Shown piece by piece: positions 7,977 to 17,271 of a stretch of DNA of 64,000 nucleotides (its first letter is position 1; each line of letters begins with the position of its first letter). Under the pieces are notes generated by a model that did no database searches, was not told the DNA's origin, and worked only from the letters and a program-made list of their open reading frames with translations. A program made the translations under genes and the position numbers. Source of the DNA: Pseudomonas sp. 8AS (GTDB taxonomy: Bacteria > Pseudomonadota > Gammaproteobacteria > Pseudomonadales > Pseudomonadaceae); the NCBI RefSeq assembly GCF_902506505.1, contig NZ_LR733406.1, positions 1,386,524 to 1,450,523 on the forward strand, read 5' to 3'.

Positions 7977-8699
7977 TCAGAACTTCTCGTTCGGCCCCAG
8001 GTAGCGCCACTGCCCGACCGGCAGCTTGGCCATGCCGGTGCGGCCGATGCGCAGGCGGCGGATGCCGTCGACCTGCAGGCCGACGCTTTCGCACATGAAG
8101 CGCAGCTGGCCCGGCTGCACCGCCTTGATGGCGAAGCGCAGGCGGTTTTCGCTCTGCCAGCTGACCTTGCACGGCGCCAGCGTCACGCCCTTGTAACTGA
8201 GGCCGAAGGCCAGGCGCTTGAGGCCGTTGCTGGCGATCTCGCCGCTGACCTCGACCACGTATTCGTGCTCCAGCTGGTCGCCGTCGTCCTTGAGCAGACG
8301 GATCACCGAGCGGTTCTGGCTGAACACCAGCAGGCCGCTGGCATCGGTTTCCAGCGGAGTAAGCATGTCCAGGCGGGTGAAGTGGCGCTGCAGCGGGCGG
8401 ATGCCGCTGGCATCGCTTGCCATCTGGTTGGCCCGGGTCAGCAACTGCTGCACCGAGTTGGCGCCCAGGCCGCAACCCATGCCGGCCGGCTTGTGCAGGA
8501 GGATGGTCACCGGCGGCAGGGTTTGTGCCACGGCGCCCGGCAGCAGGGCGATCTGCTCGTCGCGCACCTTGAACTGCGGCTCTTCCACCACGCGGCCGTC
8601 GACGGTGACCCAGCCGTTCTCGATATACAGCTCCGCCTCGCGGCGCGAGCAGGGCAGCTGTTGGGTCAGGCGCTTGGACAGACGCTCGGGTTCGCTCAT
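7977..8699 (-). CDS. RsuA/RluF-type RNA pseudouridine synthase-like protein with altered catalytic motif
   Basis: The 240-residue protein has an N-terminal S4 RNA-binding domain (about residues 4-50, RLSKRLTQQLPCSRREAELYI) and a pseudouridine-synthase body with the HKPAGM strand at 69-74 and C-terminal IRRLRIG and LPVGQWRYL, all typical of the RsuA/RluB/E/F family that isomerises uridine in rRNA or tRNA. The catalytic motif is unusual: where the family has GRLD-x-D-T-x-GL, this protein reads PLETDASGLL at 115-124, putting Glu117 at the aligned Asp position, while an RLD at 109-111 lies upstream out of register. Activity is therefore uncertain. The ATG start at 8699 has no strong ribosome site; GTG at 8714 is an alternative. 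Confidence 0.8.
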   Translation of the reverse strand: MSEPERLSKRLTQQLPCSRREAELYIENGWVTVDGRVVEEPQFKVRDEQIALLPGAVAQTLPPVTILLHKPAGMGCGLGANSVQQLLTRANQMASDASGIRPLQRHFTRLDMLTPLETDASGLLVFSQNRSVIRLLKDDGDQLEHEYVVEVSGEIASNGLKRLAFGLSYKGVTLAPCKVSWQSENRLRFAIKAVQPGQLRFMCESVGLQVDGIRRLRIGRTGMAKLPVGQWRYLGPNEKF

Positions 8700-8800
8700 G
8701 GTGGCTACAGTCACAAAAGGAAATGAAGGCTGATTGTAACCGGCCTGGGCCCGCCGCCGGGACTGTGCGACAAGAATGCTGCCATTGAGGAGGAAAACCC

Positions 8801-9946
8801 ATGCTCAAGCACCTGTTACCCGCGGGCCTGTGCTGCCTGCTGCTGGGCTGGTCGCTGCCGGCGCCGGCGCAGGTGGAGAACAGCGAACTGGGCGAGCTGA
8901 CGCTGGAGGTGCTGGTGGGCGGCCTGGAGCACCCCTGGGGCCTGGCGTTCCTGCCGGACGGGCAGGGCAGCCTGATCAGCGAGCGGCCCGGGCGCCTGCG
9001 CTGGCTGGACGGCCAGGGCCGCCTGTCGGCGCCGCTGCGTGGCGTGCCGGCGGTGTTTGCCCAGGGCCAGGGCGGGCTGCTGGATGTGGCGCTGTCGCCG
9101 GATTTCACCCGCGATCGCCTGGTCTACCTCAGCTACGCCGAGGCGGATGCCGGCGGCGAACGGGCCGGCACGGCGGTCGGCCGCGGCCGGTTGAGCGACG
9201 ACCAGCTAGCCCTGGAGGGCTTTGCGGTGATCTTCCGCCAGCAGCCCAAGCTGTCCACCGGCATCCACTTCGGTTCGCGCCTGGTGTTCGATCGCCGCGG
9301 CGAACTGTTCATCACCCTGGGCGAGAACGGCCAGCGCGCCACCGCCCAACAGCTGGACAAGCTGCAGGGCAAGCTGGTGCGCCTGCATGCCGATGGCCGC
9401 ATTCCGGCGGACAACCCCTTCGTCGCTCGGGCCGGGGCGCGCGGCGAAATCTGGTCCTACGGCCATCGCAATGCCCAGGGCGCGGCGCTCAATCCCTGGA
9501 CTGGCCAGCTGTGGCTGCACGAGCACGGCCCGCGCGGTGGCGACGAAATCAACATTCCCCAGGCCGGCAGGAACTACGGCTGGCCGCTGGCGACCCACGG
9601 CGTCAATTACAGCTTCCTGCCGATTCCCGAGGCCAAAGGCGAGCGGGTGGCCGGCACCGAGCCACCCCATCATGTGTGGGAAAAGTCGCCGGCGCTCAGC
9701 GGCATGGCGTTCTACTCGGCCGAACGTTTCCCGGCCTGGCGGCACAGCCTGTTCATCGGCGCCCTGGCCGGGCAGGCGCTGATCCGCCTGCAACTGGACG
9801 GCGACAGGGTGGTGCACGAGGAACGCCTGCTGGCTGGGCGCGGCTGGCGCATCCGAGACGTGCGCCAGGGGCCCGATGGCTACCTCTACCTGCTGACCGA
9901 CGAGGCCGACGGCCAGCTGCTGCGCCTGGGGCTGCGACAGCCGTAG
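8801..9946 (+). CDS. PQQ-dependent aldose sugar dehydrogenase (YliI/Asd-like)
   Basis: This 381-residue protein has a signal peptide (ending APAQV) and the six-bladed beta-propeller of soluble PQQ glucose/aldose dehydrogenases. Landmarks are LEHPWGLAFLPDG near the N-terminus, the SERPGRLR strand, the KLSTGIHFGSRLVFDRRG segment with the catalytic His region, YGHRNAQGAAL, HEHGPRGGDEIN and GRNYGWP. The family oxidises aldose sugars in the periplasm with PQQ as cofactor. An AGGAGG ribosome site precedes the ATG. It is monocistronic; its TAG stop codon lies inside a palindromic repeat. Confidence 0.9.
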   Translation: MLKHLLPAGLCCLLLGWSLPAPAQVENSELGELTLEVLVGGLEHPWGLAFLPDGQGSLISERPGRLRWLDGQGRLSAPLRGVPAVFAQGQGGLLDVALSPDFTRDRLVYLSYAEADAGGERAGTAVGRGRLSDDQLALEGFAVIFRQQPKLSTGIHFGSRLVFDRRGELFITLGENGQRATAQQLDKLQGKLVRLHADGRIPADNPFVARAGARGEIWSYGHRNAQGAALNPWTGQLWLHEHGPRGGDEINIPQAGRNYGWPLATHGVNYSFLPIPEAKGERVAGTEPPHHVWEKSPALSGMAFYSAERFPAWRHSLFIGALAGQALIRLQLDGDRVVHEERLLAGRGWRIRDVRQGPDGYLYLLTDEADGQLLRLGLRQP

Positions 9947-10005
9947 GGTGCGCCGTGCACACCGGCGGCCTGTGCGTGGGTTGCGGTGCGCGCAGCGCAC
10001 CCTAC
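9943..10005. repeat. Palindromic REP-like repeat (GTAGGGTGCGC arms)
   Basis: GTAGGGTGCGC (9943-9953) and its exact reverse complement GCGCACCCTAC (9995-10005) flank a 41-base GC-rich centre. The arm supplies the TAG stop codon of the sugar dehydrogenase. A related GTAGGGTGCGCCGTGC occurs near 40674, so this is a dispersed REP-type repeat that may also act as a bidirectional 3' hairpin for the two convergent genes. Confidence 0.7.
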
Positions 10006-10009
10006 GGGA

Positions 10010-12211
10010 TTAGTGCGCCAGGGTTTCCAGGGTTTCTTCCGCGGCCTGCGCGGCGATCAGTTCCGGCGGCAGCGGCTCGGTGACCACGCTGAAGTCGCTG
10101 ATGCGGATGGCGCCGCGGCCTTCGCCGAGCAGGTGGAAGGAGAACGCCTTGCGCGTCTTGGGGTTGTCGAAGTCGAAGCTCAGCGTCACCGTCTTGCCGC
10201 GCTGCAGGGCCGGCAGCTCGGGGATGCTCAGTTGCACGTCGCGGTCGAATTCCTTGGTCTTCAGGCGCAGGCTGGCGCCATGGCGGTCGAGGCGCACGGC
10301 CTCGATCTTCAGGGTCACGCGGGTGCGCGTGCCTTCGGGCATTTCCAGGTATTGCGCGCCGATCAGGTTGTCCGCCCAGTCATCACGTGCCTCGGTTTTC
10401 AGGTCGATGCGCTCGCGGTTGGCAAACTGGTAGCGCTGGCCGACCTGGCCGCCGCTGATCGACTGGTCGAGCAGGGCGGCGCGCTGGCTGACCAGGCGCG
10501 CCTGCTTGCCGCTGATACGCCCGAGGTACTCGGCCTGGTCGGCAATGAAGCCCTTGCTGGTATAGCGCCGGCAGACCTGCTGGAAGTTGCATTCGGTGAA
10601 CACGGCGCCGTCGTGCTGGCGCAGCATGCCGTTGGTGTAGGACATGATCTCGCGGCTGCTGCTGTAGTCGCGAAACAGCGAGCGTCCGGCGATGTTGTCC
10701 GGCACCGGCAGGGCGAAGTAGTCGAGCACCGAGGCGGTCAGGTCGACATGGCCATAGACGCCGGGCTTGACCCTGGGCAGGGCGGCCTGGTCGGGCGCCA
10801 GCACCAGGTTGAAGCCCCAGGCCGAAGCCAGGCGCACGTTTTCCAGGCCGTGGGACTCGTCGGAGGTGACGATCACCAGGGTGTCCTTGAGCACGCCCTG
10901 TTTTTCCAGACCCTCGAGGAAGTCGGCCACGGCGTCGTCCAGGTAGCCGATGGCGGCCTGCTTGGCGGTGGGGTAGCGCTCCAGGTATTGCTTGGGCGCG
11001 GAGTAGGGCTGGTGGGTACCGACGGTGAGCAGGGTGAGCATCCACGGCTGCTTGTGCTTGCGCAGCTGGGTCACGTACTTCAGCGCGCCCTCGAAGTAGG
11101 CCTTGTCGTCCATGCCCCAGGGGAATTCCAGGTAGGGCTTGTTGCGGAACCACTCGCGGCCGTGGGTCTGCTGGAAACCCATCTGCGGCATGATCTGGTC
11201 CTTGGCCATGAAGCGCAGTCCAGCGCCCTGCAGGAAGTGGGTGCTGAAGCCCTGGGAGCGCATCTGCGCCGGCAGGCACTGCTCGCTGCGCGCCTGGTTG
11301 TTGAGCAGTTCGACGCCCTTGGGCGTGCCCGAGTCGAGCTTGCTGTAGTCGCCGCAGAGCATGGCATACAGGCCACGGATGGTCTGGTGGCTGTGCAGCA
11401 CGTAGTCGGGGGTGGTCATGCTGCGCTCGGCCCACTGGCTCAGGCGCGGCATCAGCTCTTCGCTGTAGCTGCTGCCGAGCGCCGCGCGGTTGGCGGCGAT
11501 ATAGGCCCCGGGAATGCCTTCCAGGGTGACGATCAGCACGTTGCGCGCCTTGCCGGCGCCGGCCAGCAGCGGCGTACCGGAGAGGTCCAGTTTGCTCAGG
11601 TCGGCGATATCCGGCGGGCTGCTGGCGTCGTCGCCGTCGAGCCAGTCCTCGACGCCGAGCTGGGCGCGGTTGAGGCTTTCCGCCAGGAGCTTGTGCGGCA
11701 GGTTGAACTGCTGCCACTGGTCGGCTTCGCTGGGGTTGAAACGCTGGTCGGCGGCGTGGCCCAGCAGCAGGGCCAGCGGCACGGCCAGGCTGTAGCGCGG
11801 CAGTGCCGGCCAGCGCTTGCGCCCGCTGAGCAGGCAGGCCAGGGCGGCGCCGATCAGGGCGATGGCCAGCGCGGGATAGGTGATTCCGGCGCCCTGGGTG
11901 GAGCGGCCGACGAACTGCGGGTCACTCAGGTATTTCAGGTCGCCCGGCTCGGGCATGCGGCCCACGGCCGCGACCAGCTCGGCGTTGCCCAGCAGCATCA
12001 GGCCCCAGGCCAGTATCAGCGGCACCGCCAGCAGCGGCCGGCGGTAGCTGAGCAGCAGCAACAGGCTGCCGATGCCGAGGTCGGACAGGTAGCCGGCCAG
12101 GCTCGACCAGCCCAGCCAATAGCGACTGGCAATCGGCAGGATAATGAACAGCAAGCCGAGGGCGCAGAGCGACACGGCAGGGTATGGCAGCCAGCGGCTG
12201 AAGGGACGCAC
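10010..12211 (-). CDS. LTA synthase-like sulfatase-family membrane protein
   Basis: The 733-residue protein has about five N-terminal transmembrane helices (within residues 1-160) followed by a periplasmic alkaline-phosphatase/sulfatase-fold domain of the lipoteichoic-acid-synthase type. NVLIVTLEGIPGAY is the metal-binding strand, SHQTIRGLYAMLCGDY the probable nucleophile segment with Thr, TVGTHQPY and VTSDESHG the later metal-site segments. A C-terminal extension of about 200 residues looks like a beta domain and is not part of the usual core. Gram-negative members transfer phosphoglycerol-like groups to periplasmic or surface glycans; the substrate here is unknown. It is a single-gene unit, convergent with the sugar dehydrogenase. 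Confidence 0.88.
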   Translation of the reverse strand: MRPFSRWLPYPAVSLCALGLLFIILPIASRYWLGWSSLAGYLSDLGIGSLLLLLSYRRPLLAVPLILAWGLMLLGNAELVAAVGRMPEPGDLKYLSDPQFVGRSTQGAGITYPALAIALIGAALACLLSGRKRWPALPRYSLAVPLALLLGHAADQRFNPSEADQWQQFNLPHKLLAESLNRAQLGVEDWLDGDDASSPPDIADLSKLDLSGTPLLAGAGKARNVLIVTLEGIPGAYIAANRAALGSSYSEELMPRLSQWAERSMTTPDYVLHSHQTIRGLYAMLCGDYSKLDSGTPKGVELLNNQARSEQCLPAQMRSQGFSTHFLQGAGLRFMAKDQIMPQMGFQQTHGREWFRNKPYLEFPWGMDDKAYFEGALKYVTQLRKHKQPWMLTLLTVGTHQPYSAPKQYLERYPTAKQAAIGYLDDAVADFLEGLEKQGVLKDTLVIVTSDESHGLENVRLASAWGFNLVLAPDQAALPRVKPGVYGHVDLTASVLDYFALPVPDNIAGRSLFRDYSSSREIMSYTNGMLRQHDGAVFTECNFQQVCRRYTSKGFIADQAEYLGRISGKQARLVSQRAALLDQSISGGQVGQRYQFANRERIDLKTEARDDWADNLIGAQYLEMPEGTRTRVTLKIEAVRLDRHGASLRLKTKEFDRDVQLSIPELPALQRGKTVTLSFDFDNPKTRKAFSFHLLGEGRGAIRISDFSVVTEPLPPELIAAQAAEETLETLAH

Positions 12212-12437
12212 AGGAGCTCCTGAGATCGGACAGCGAGAATCCGTGTAGCTATGACCAGTTCGGCGAGCCGAAGTTGCTGCCTGCCATGATTCTGAAACAT
12301 GACCGTGTTACGCGCCAGTGGCGAATGTGCGGCTAACCGGCCGCAGGCGGTGAGCGGGCGCCGGCCATTCGCCTGTCGGGGCAGCGCGCGGCAGTGGCAA
12401 CGGGTAGAATGCCGGCCTTGCAGACAAGGTGGTGAAC

Positions 12438-13274
12438 ATGGCTCTGATCGGGCGCTACAACTCATTGCAGGTGGTCAAGCAGGCCGATTTCGGCCTCTAT
12501 CTGGACGGCGGCGCCGACGGCGAGATCCTCCTGCCCAACCGCTACGTGCCCAAGGGCGAACCGAGCGAAGTCGGCGACTGGCTCAACGTGTTCGTCTACC
12601 TGGACAGCGAAGACCGCATCATTGCCACCACCGAACGGCCCAAGGTCCAGGTGGGCGGCTTCGCCAGCCTCAAGGTGGTCGAGATCAACCGGGTCGGCCT
12701 GTTCCTCGACTGGGGCCTGCCCAAGGACCTGCTCCTGCCGCATTCGGAAGAGAAGCGCCCGCTGCAGGTCGGCGACTACTGCGTGGTGCATGTCTACCTG
12801 GATAAACGCACCAAGCGCATCACCGCCACCGCGCGCCTGGACCGCTACCTGGACAACACGTCGCCGCGCTACAAGGTCGGCGAGGCCGTGGATCTGCTGG
12901 TGGTGGAGCAGACCGACATGGGCTTCAAGGCCATCATCAACAACCAGCACTGGGGCCTGATCCACAAGAACGAGGCGTTCAAGTTCCTGCGCAGCGGCAT
13001 GCAGGAGAAGGGCTTCATCAAGGAACTGCGCGCCGACGGCAAGATCAGCCTGAGCCTGCAGCCGGTCGGCCAGGCCGCCGCCAGCAGCCTCAGCGAGCAG
13101 ATCCTGGCCCGCCTGCGCGAGCAGGGTGGCAGCCTGGCGCTGAGCGACAAGAGCGAGCCGGCAGCCATCACCCAGGCGTTCGGGGTGAGCAAGGGCAACT
13201 TCAAGAAGGCCATCGGCGGCCTGTTCAAGCAGGGGCTGATCGTCATTCACGACGACCGCATCGAGCTGGTCTGA
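12438..13274 (+). CDS. cvfB: S1 RNA-binding protein, CvfB family
   Basis: CvfB-type proteins hold tandem S1 RNA-binding folds and a C-terminal winged helix and bind RNA; they affect virulence-factor expression in Staphylococcus. The 278-residue length fits. Three S1-like repeats are seen: QVVKQADFGLYLDGGADGEIL, KVVEINRVGLFLDWGLPKDLLLP and LLVVEQTDMGFKAIINNQHWGLI, followed by the winged helix around ITQAFGVSKGNFKKAIGGL. The ATG at 12438 follows AAGGTGG; two GTG codons just upstream are less suitable. It is monocistronic and its targets are unknown. Confidence 0.9.
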   Translation: MALIGRYNSLQVVKQADFGLYLDGGADGEILLPNRYVPKGEPSEVGDWLNVFVYLDSEDRIIATTERPKVQVGGFASLKVVEINRVGLFLDWGLPKDLLLPHSEEKRPLQVGDYCVVHVYLDKRTKRITATARLDRYLDNTSPRYKVGEAVDLLVVEQTDMGFKAIINNQHWGLIHKNEAFKFLRSGMQEKGFIKELRADGKISLSLQPVGQAAASSLSEQILARLREQGGSLALSDKSEPAAITQAFGVSKGNFKKAIGGLFKQGLIVIHDDRIELV

Positions 13275-13308
13275 GCCGCGCTCGGGCTTATCGGGTGCGC
13301 CGCCTGAA

Positions 13309-14277
13309 TCAGGGTTTGCGCGCCACCAGCACGGCGCGGGTCGGCGCCGGCAGGCCTTCGACGGTGCGGCCGTGGTCGGCCGGGTCGAGGAAGTCCGGCA
13401 GCGACTGGAAGCGCATCCAGTCGGTGGCGCGCTGTTCCTCGACGCTGGTCACCGACACGTCCACGCACTGCACATCGACGAAACCGGCGCGGCGTAGCCA
13501 CAGTTCCAGGGCCGGCACCGAGGGCAGGAACCAGACGTTGCGCATCATCGCGTAGCGATCTTCCGGCACCAGCACCTGCTGGGCATCGCCTTCCACCACC
13601 AGGGTTTCCAGCACCAGTTCGCCGTCCTTGCGCAGGCAGTCCTTCAATTCCAGCAGGTGGTCGATGGGCGAGCGGCGGTGGTACAGCACGCCCATGGAGA
13701 ACACCGTGTCGAAACCTTCGAGTTTGGCCGGTAGTTCTTCCAGGGCCAGCGGCAGGTGCCAGGCCGGCAGGTCCGGCAGGTAGTGTTTCACCGCGAGGAA
13801 CTGGTTGAGAAACAGCCAGTTGGGGTCGACGCCGACCACGCTGCCAGCGCCGGCGCCGAGCATGCGCCACAGGTAGTAACCGTTACCGCAGCCTACATCG
13901 AGGATGCGCTTGTTCTTCAGGTCCAGGTGCGGGGCGACCCGCGACCATTTCCAGTCCGAGCGCCATTCGGTGTCGATATGCACGCCGAACAGGTCGAACG
14001 GGCCCTTGCGCCAGGGGATCAGGCCCTGCAGGGCGCCGAGCAGCTGGGCGCGAGTGGCTTCATCGCAGGGGCCGTCGAGCAGCAGCTGCTCGCGCAGTTC
14101 CTGGCGTTCGGCCTGCAGTGCCGGCAGGCTCTGCACGGCGGCGTACCAGCGCTGCAGGTCGCCGTGGCCGATGGCCAGCTTGGCGTCGATCTGTGCCGGC
14201 AGGTCGGCCGCCCAGTCCTGCAGCGGGCTGCCGGCCAGGGTCTGTTGCAGGGCGTCGAGGTCGAGGGCGGCGATCAC
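13309..14277 (-). CDS. cmoB: tRNA U34 carboxymethyltransferase CmoB
   Basis: CmoB transfers a carboxymethyl group from carboxy-SAM to 5-hydroxyuridine at tRNA position 34, giving cmo5U and wobble decoding. The 322-residue product has the SAM-binding motif [11 protein letters not shown] at 125-135, [13 protein letters not shown] upstream of it (a CmoB signature) and a [13 protein letters not shown] segment. The GTG start at 14277 is chosen because it overlaps the cmoA stop codon in a GTGA arrangement, indicating translational coupling, and because CmoB N-termini begin near LDLDALQQ. It is second in a two-gene operon with cmoA. Confidence 0.96.
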   Translation of the reverse strand: MIAALDLDALQQTLAGSPLQDWAADLPAQIDAKLAIGHGDLQRWYAAVQSLPALQAERQELREQLLLDGPCDEATRAQLLGALQGLIPWRKGPFDLFGVHIDTEWRSDWKWSRVAPHLDLKNKRILDVGCGNGYYLWRMLGAGAGSVVGVDPNWLFLNQFLAVKHYLPDLPAWHLPLALEELPAKLEGFDTVFSMGVLYHRRSPIDHLLELKDCLRKDGELVLETLVVEGDAQQVLVPEDRYAMMRNVWFLPSVPALELWLRRAGFVDVQCVDVSVTSVEEQRATDWMRFQSLPDFLDPADHGRTVEGLPAPTRAVLVARKP

Positions 14278-15017
14278 GGCAGGGCCACCAGCGAGGCGAA
14301 GTTGAGGCACTGGAACCAGGGCACCACCTGGCTGAAGCCGGCGGCGAGCAGACGCTCGCGGTGCTGCTCCAGGCTGTCCGGCTTCATCACGTTTTCCAGG
14401 GCGCTGCGCTTCTGGGCGATTTCCAGCTCGCTGTAGCCGTTGGCGCGCTTGAAGGCGATGTGCAGCTCGGTGAGCAGGGCGTTCTGCTGCTCGTCCTCGA
14501 AACGCAGCTTCTCCGAGAGGATCAGCGCGCCGCCCGGCAGCAGGGCCTGGCGGATGCGCGTGAGCAGAGGCAGGCGTTGCTCGGGCTCGATGAATTGCAG
14601 GGTGAAGTTGAGCGCCACCAGGGAAGTCGGGGCGAACTCCAGGGCGAGGATGTCGCCTTCGCGCACCTCCACCGGCAGCAGTTCCTGGAACATCGAGTCC
14701 TGGGCATGCAGGTACTCGCGGCAGCGCTCGACCATGGCGTGCGAGTTGTCCACCGCGATCACCCGGCAGCCTTCCGTGCGCACATGCCGGCGCAGGGCCT
14801 GGGTCACCGCGCCGAGCGAGCTGCCCAGGTCGTACAGCGCCGAGTTGGGCTGGGCGAACTGCGCGGCCAGCACGCCGATGTTCTCGACTATGGTCGGGTA
14901 ACCGGGCACCGAGCGCTTGATCATGTCCGGGAACACCCGTACCACGTCCTCGTTGAAGGTGAAGTCCTGCAACTCGGCATGGGGCTGGGCGAAGAGGCGA
15001 TCGGGCTGGGTGGTCAC
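14274..15017 (-). CDS. cmoA: Carboxy-S-adenosyl-L-methionine synthase CmoA
   Basis: CmoA makes carboxy-SAM from SAM and prephenate, the donor used by CmoB. The 247-residue length matches. The Rossmann motif [13 protein letters not shown] starts at residue 60, with [14 protein letters not shown] and [13 protein letters not shown] as further family landmarks; [15 protein letters not shown] is the typical N-terminus. The start codon is GTG at 15017 with a weak ribosome site. The gene overlaps cmoB by four bases and the two form an operon. Confidence 0.96.
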   Translation of the reverse strand: MTTQPDRLFAQPHAELQDFTFNEDVVRVFPDMIKRSVPGYPTIVENIGVLAAQFAQPNSALYDLGSSLGAVTQALRRHVRTEGCRVIAVDNSHAMVERCREYLHAQDSMFQELLPVEVREGDILALEFAPTSLVALNFTLQFIEPEQRLPLLTRIRQALLPGGALILSEKLRFEDEQQNALLTELHIAFKRANGYSELEIAQKRSALENVMKPDSLEQHRERLLAAGFSQVVPWFQCLNFASLVALP

Positions 15018-15085
15018 GGCAATTCCGGGCGTTCTGGCGAAAAGGCCGGCATTTTAGCCAAGAGCCGGCCCGGGCCCAACCACCA

Positions 15086-15655
15086 TCACTTCAACTGGTC
15101 GGAAAAGAACTCACCGGCGCCCTGCAGCGGGCCCAGCGGGTTGCGCTTGACCTCGTAGCGGCGGATGTTCGGCTCGCCGTTGCTGACCTTGTGCACCAGC
15201 ACGTCGTCGACCAGCACGAACACCGCGCGGAAGGTCCAGCCCTGCAGCTCGCGCTGCTTGCGGAAGTTCAGCACGTCGGCCCAGAAGCTGCCGACCCGCT
15301 GGGTGTCGGTTTTGTTGAATTCGAAGGCGTAGCCGATGCAGCGGTCCTTGGCCTCCAGGCACTGGATCAGGCTGGACGGCAGGTAATCGATGGGCACGTT
15401 GGGCTGCACGAACATCAGGCGCAGGTCGATGAACGAGAGCATCTTGCCGTTGCCCTGAGCCAGGGGATCGAAGCCCAGGGAGAACAGCTCCGTGCGCGTG
15501 GTCTTGCCGGGCACGGCCTGGGAGTAGCGGACTTCCGCATCGAGATAGTCGCTGAACGGCGAAATCGCCTCGGCGCGTTCGCTGGGCAGCAGGCTGCTGC
15601 AACCTGTCAGGCCCAGCAATGGGAACAGCATGATGACCCATGTGTGGCCGCGCAT
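15086..15655 (-). CDS. Putative lipoprotein of unknown function
   Basis: The 189-residue product starts with a lipoprotein signal: hydrophobic core [13 protein letters not shown] and lipobox LTGC (Cys at about residue 19), so the mature protein is probably anchored in the outer membrane. The rest is hydrophilic with [20 protein letters not shown] and [17 protein letters not shown]; two cysteines in QCLEAKDRC may pair. Two tandem ATG codons follow AGGAGAGG; the second (15655) gives normal spacing. It does not match a family I can name. It is monocistronic, 69 bases from the cmoA start. Confidence 0.8.
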   Translation of the reverse strand: MRGHTWVIMLFPLLGLTGCSSLLPSERAEAISPFSDYLDAEVRYSQAVPGKTTRTELFSLGFDPLAQGNGKMLSFIDLRLMFVQPNVPIDYLPSSLIQCLEAKDRCIGYAFEFNKTDTQRVGSFWADVLNFRKQRELQGWTFRAVFVLVDDVLVHKVSNGEPNIRRYEVKRNPLGPLQGAGEFFSDQLK

Positions 15656-16006
15656 CATCCTCTCCTGATTAGCCTTACCTTCTCTCTATAGACGATTTGG
15701 CGAAGGCCTGCCGTCTCAAAAATTGGACACAGGGTAAAGGTTTGTTACACCCGTACCAGGCTCCGGATGGCGCGGGCCGAGGGGGCTGGCGATGGGGATG
15801 TCAGGGGATCGCTTGAAGGCGGTCGGCCGGCCAATGGATGCTCGTCCCAGAGCCTTGGCACGTGGCTGGCGCGGCTTGCTCAGGGGTGCCGCCGCGGGCT
15901 TGCCCAACGCCCTTGTTGGGGTGTCTTTCCCGACGAACGGAGACACGGGCCACCCTTGCCCAAGGGCTTGCGAGCAACCAGCTGCCCCGGCGGGTCGTCC
16001 GTCCCG
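15656..16006. other. Intergenic region, no convincing gene
   Basis: About 350 bases between the lipoprotein start and the lysoplasmalogenase stop. The proximal part must hold the lipoprotein promoter; a TATAGA hexamer near 15690 on the minus strand is a possible -10. The distal part is GC-rich with short inverted repeats around CTTGCCCAA and CCAAGGGCTTG. Open frames here have no ribosome site or recognisable motif. Confidence 0.5.
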
Positions 16007-16660
16007 CTAGGGGCGAGGCCGGCTCGGTGGCAGGGCCAGCACCGAGGCGGCGATGCCCCACTGGCCCAGCCAGTAGCTGAGGATGATGGCGTAGCGGGCG
16101 CCTTCGAAGGGGGCGACGAAACGGTTGAGGCCGATCAGGCTGTCCGACAGCACGAACAGCAATGCGCCACCGGCGGCCTGCCAGTTCGAGCGGGCGCTGC
16201 CGGCCGTGCCTAGGCGGGCCAGGGCGCGCCAGAGCATGCAGCCGATGGCCAGGCTGTAGACGGCGACCGGCAGCAGCAGTTCGCCCAGATCGGCGCTGGC
16301 CAGCAGGGCGAACATGCCGCCGGCGACCAGGCCGGCCAGCAGCAGGGCGACTGGGGCCGGGCGCCGGCAGGCGCCGAGGTAGGCAACCAGGTAGGCCAGG
16401 TGGGCGAGCAGGAACGCGCCGAGGCCGAAGACGAACAGGTCGGCCGGCCACTCCAGCAGCAGGTCGCCGACCAGGGACAGCAACAGGCCGCTGCCGATCC
16501 AGCGCCGGTAGGCACTCGGCGGTGCCGTGCGCAGCCACAGCAGCAGGGCGATTAGCGGCAGGGGTTTGCTCAGCAGGCACAGGCTCTTGAGTTCGAGTTG
16601 CAGGCCGAGCAGGAACAGGGCAACGCCGCCGAGGGCGAGCAGGCAGGCAAACAGGCGCAT
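16007..16660 (-). CDS. Lysoplasmalogenase-like membrane protein (YhhN/TMEM86 family)
   Basis: The 217-residue protein is almost entirely hydrophobic with about eight transmembrane helices. The family signature regions are present: SLVGDLLLEW (helix with conserved Asp) and LLFVLSDSLIGLNRF (second conserved Asp). YhhN/TMEM86 proteins hydrolyse the vinyl-ether bond of lysoplasmalogens in animals; in Pseudomonas, which lacks typical plasmalogens, the substrate is open. The ATG at 16660 has a weak ribosome site. It is a single gene ahead of the inhibitor gene on the same strand. Confidence 0.85.
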   Translation of the reverse strand: MRLFACLLALGGVALFLLGLQLELKSLCLLSKPLPLIALLLWLRTAPPSAYRRWIGSGLLLSLVGDLLLEWPADLFVFGLGAFLLAHLAYLVAYLGACRRPAPVALLLAGLVAGGMFALLASADLGELLLPVAVYSLAIGCMLWRALARLGTAGSARSNWQAAGGALLFVLSDSLIGLNRFVAPFEGARYAIILSYWLGQWGIAASVLALPPSRPRP

Positions 16661-16765
16661 GGGGTGGGCTCTCGTTTTTGCCCATTATTGCCGCCGGGCG
16701 CCGCGCGGGGCGGGCCCTGCACGCCAGGGCGAGCGGCCAATGGCGTCAGCGCGCTGCCAGCCGGC

Positions 16766-17167
16766 TCAGCGCACCTCGATCCGGCAGTCGAGGGTCTTGG
16801 CCGGCGCCACCCCGGCTTCCCAGGGCCGCTGGTAGTGCATCAGCAGGCGCCCGCTGCCGTTCTGCTGCGCCAGATAGCGCCAGGTCGACTGCCCGGCGCT
16901 GCCGACCAGGCCGGCGTCTTCCGGGGTGGTGTAGACCTCCGGGCCGAGGCTGCGCAGCACGCCCGGCGCGGCATCGGCCACTACCCAGCGAAAACCGGTA
17001 GTCGGGTTGCTGGGCAGGCGGATGGTCAGGGTCTGGCCGTTGTGCAGCTGCATCGGGCATTTGCCCAGCTGTTTTTCCTCCAGGCTGACGCTACTGGGTT
17101 GCTGCTGGGCGCAGGCGGCCAGGAGGATGAGGGCGGCGGGCAGCAGCAGGCGCTGGGGGCGGTTCAT
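16766..17167 (-). CDS. icp: Chagasin-type cysteine-peptidase inhibitor lipoprotein (I42)
   Basis: Chagasins block papain-family proteases with three loops. In this 133-residue protein the first loop NPTTGF is at 54-59, a GSAG turn follows in the middle loop, and YQRPWEAG carries the RPW loop. The N-terminus has a lipobox (LAAC, Cys19), so the mature inhibitor is a membrane-anchored lipoprotein. P. aeruginosa has an equivalent gene (icp, PA0778 from memory) beside the Lon-like protease asrA, the same arrangement as here: the protease gene ends 105 bases upstream and both are on the minus strand. A CGGAG site precedes the ATG. Confidence 0.9.
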   Translation of the reverse strand: MNRPQRLLLPAALILLAACAQQQPSSVSLEEKQLGKCPMQLHNGQTLTIRLPSNPTTGFRWVVADAAPGVLRSLGPEVYTTPEDAGLVGSAGQSTWRYLAQQNGSGRLLMHYQRPWEAGVAPAKTLDCRIEVR

Positions 17168-17271
17168 GGCGGGGCTCCGGTGGCAACGAAAACCCGCACA
17201 GCATAGCGGTAATGGGCTGGTGCTGGCATGGCCCCGCAGCGCGGGGCGGCATGCCGTGCCGGGCCCGGCGG

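Noticed and set aside
9986..12223. A 745-codon open frame on the plus strand
   Set aside because: It is antisense to the LTA-synthase-like gene, whose catalytic motifs are intact.
15716..15946. A 76-codon minus-strand ORF in the intergenic region
   Set aside because: No ribosome site, no motif, and low-complexity Pro/Arg composition expected from GC-rich non-coding DNA.
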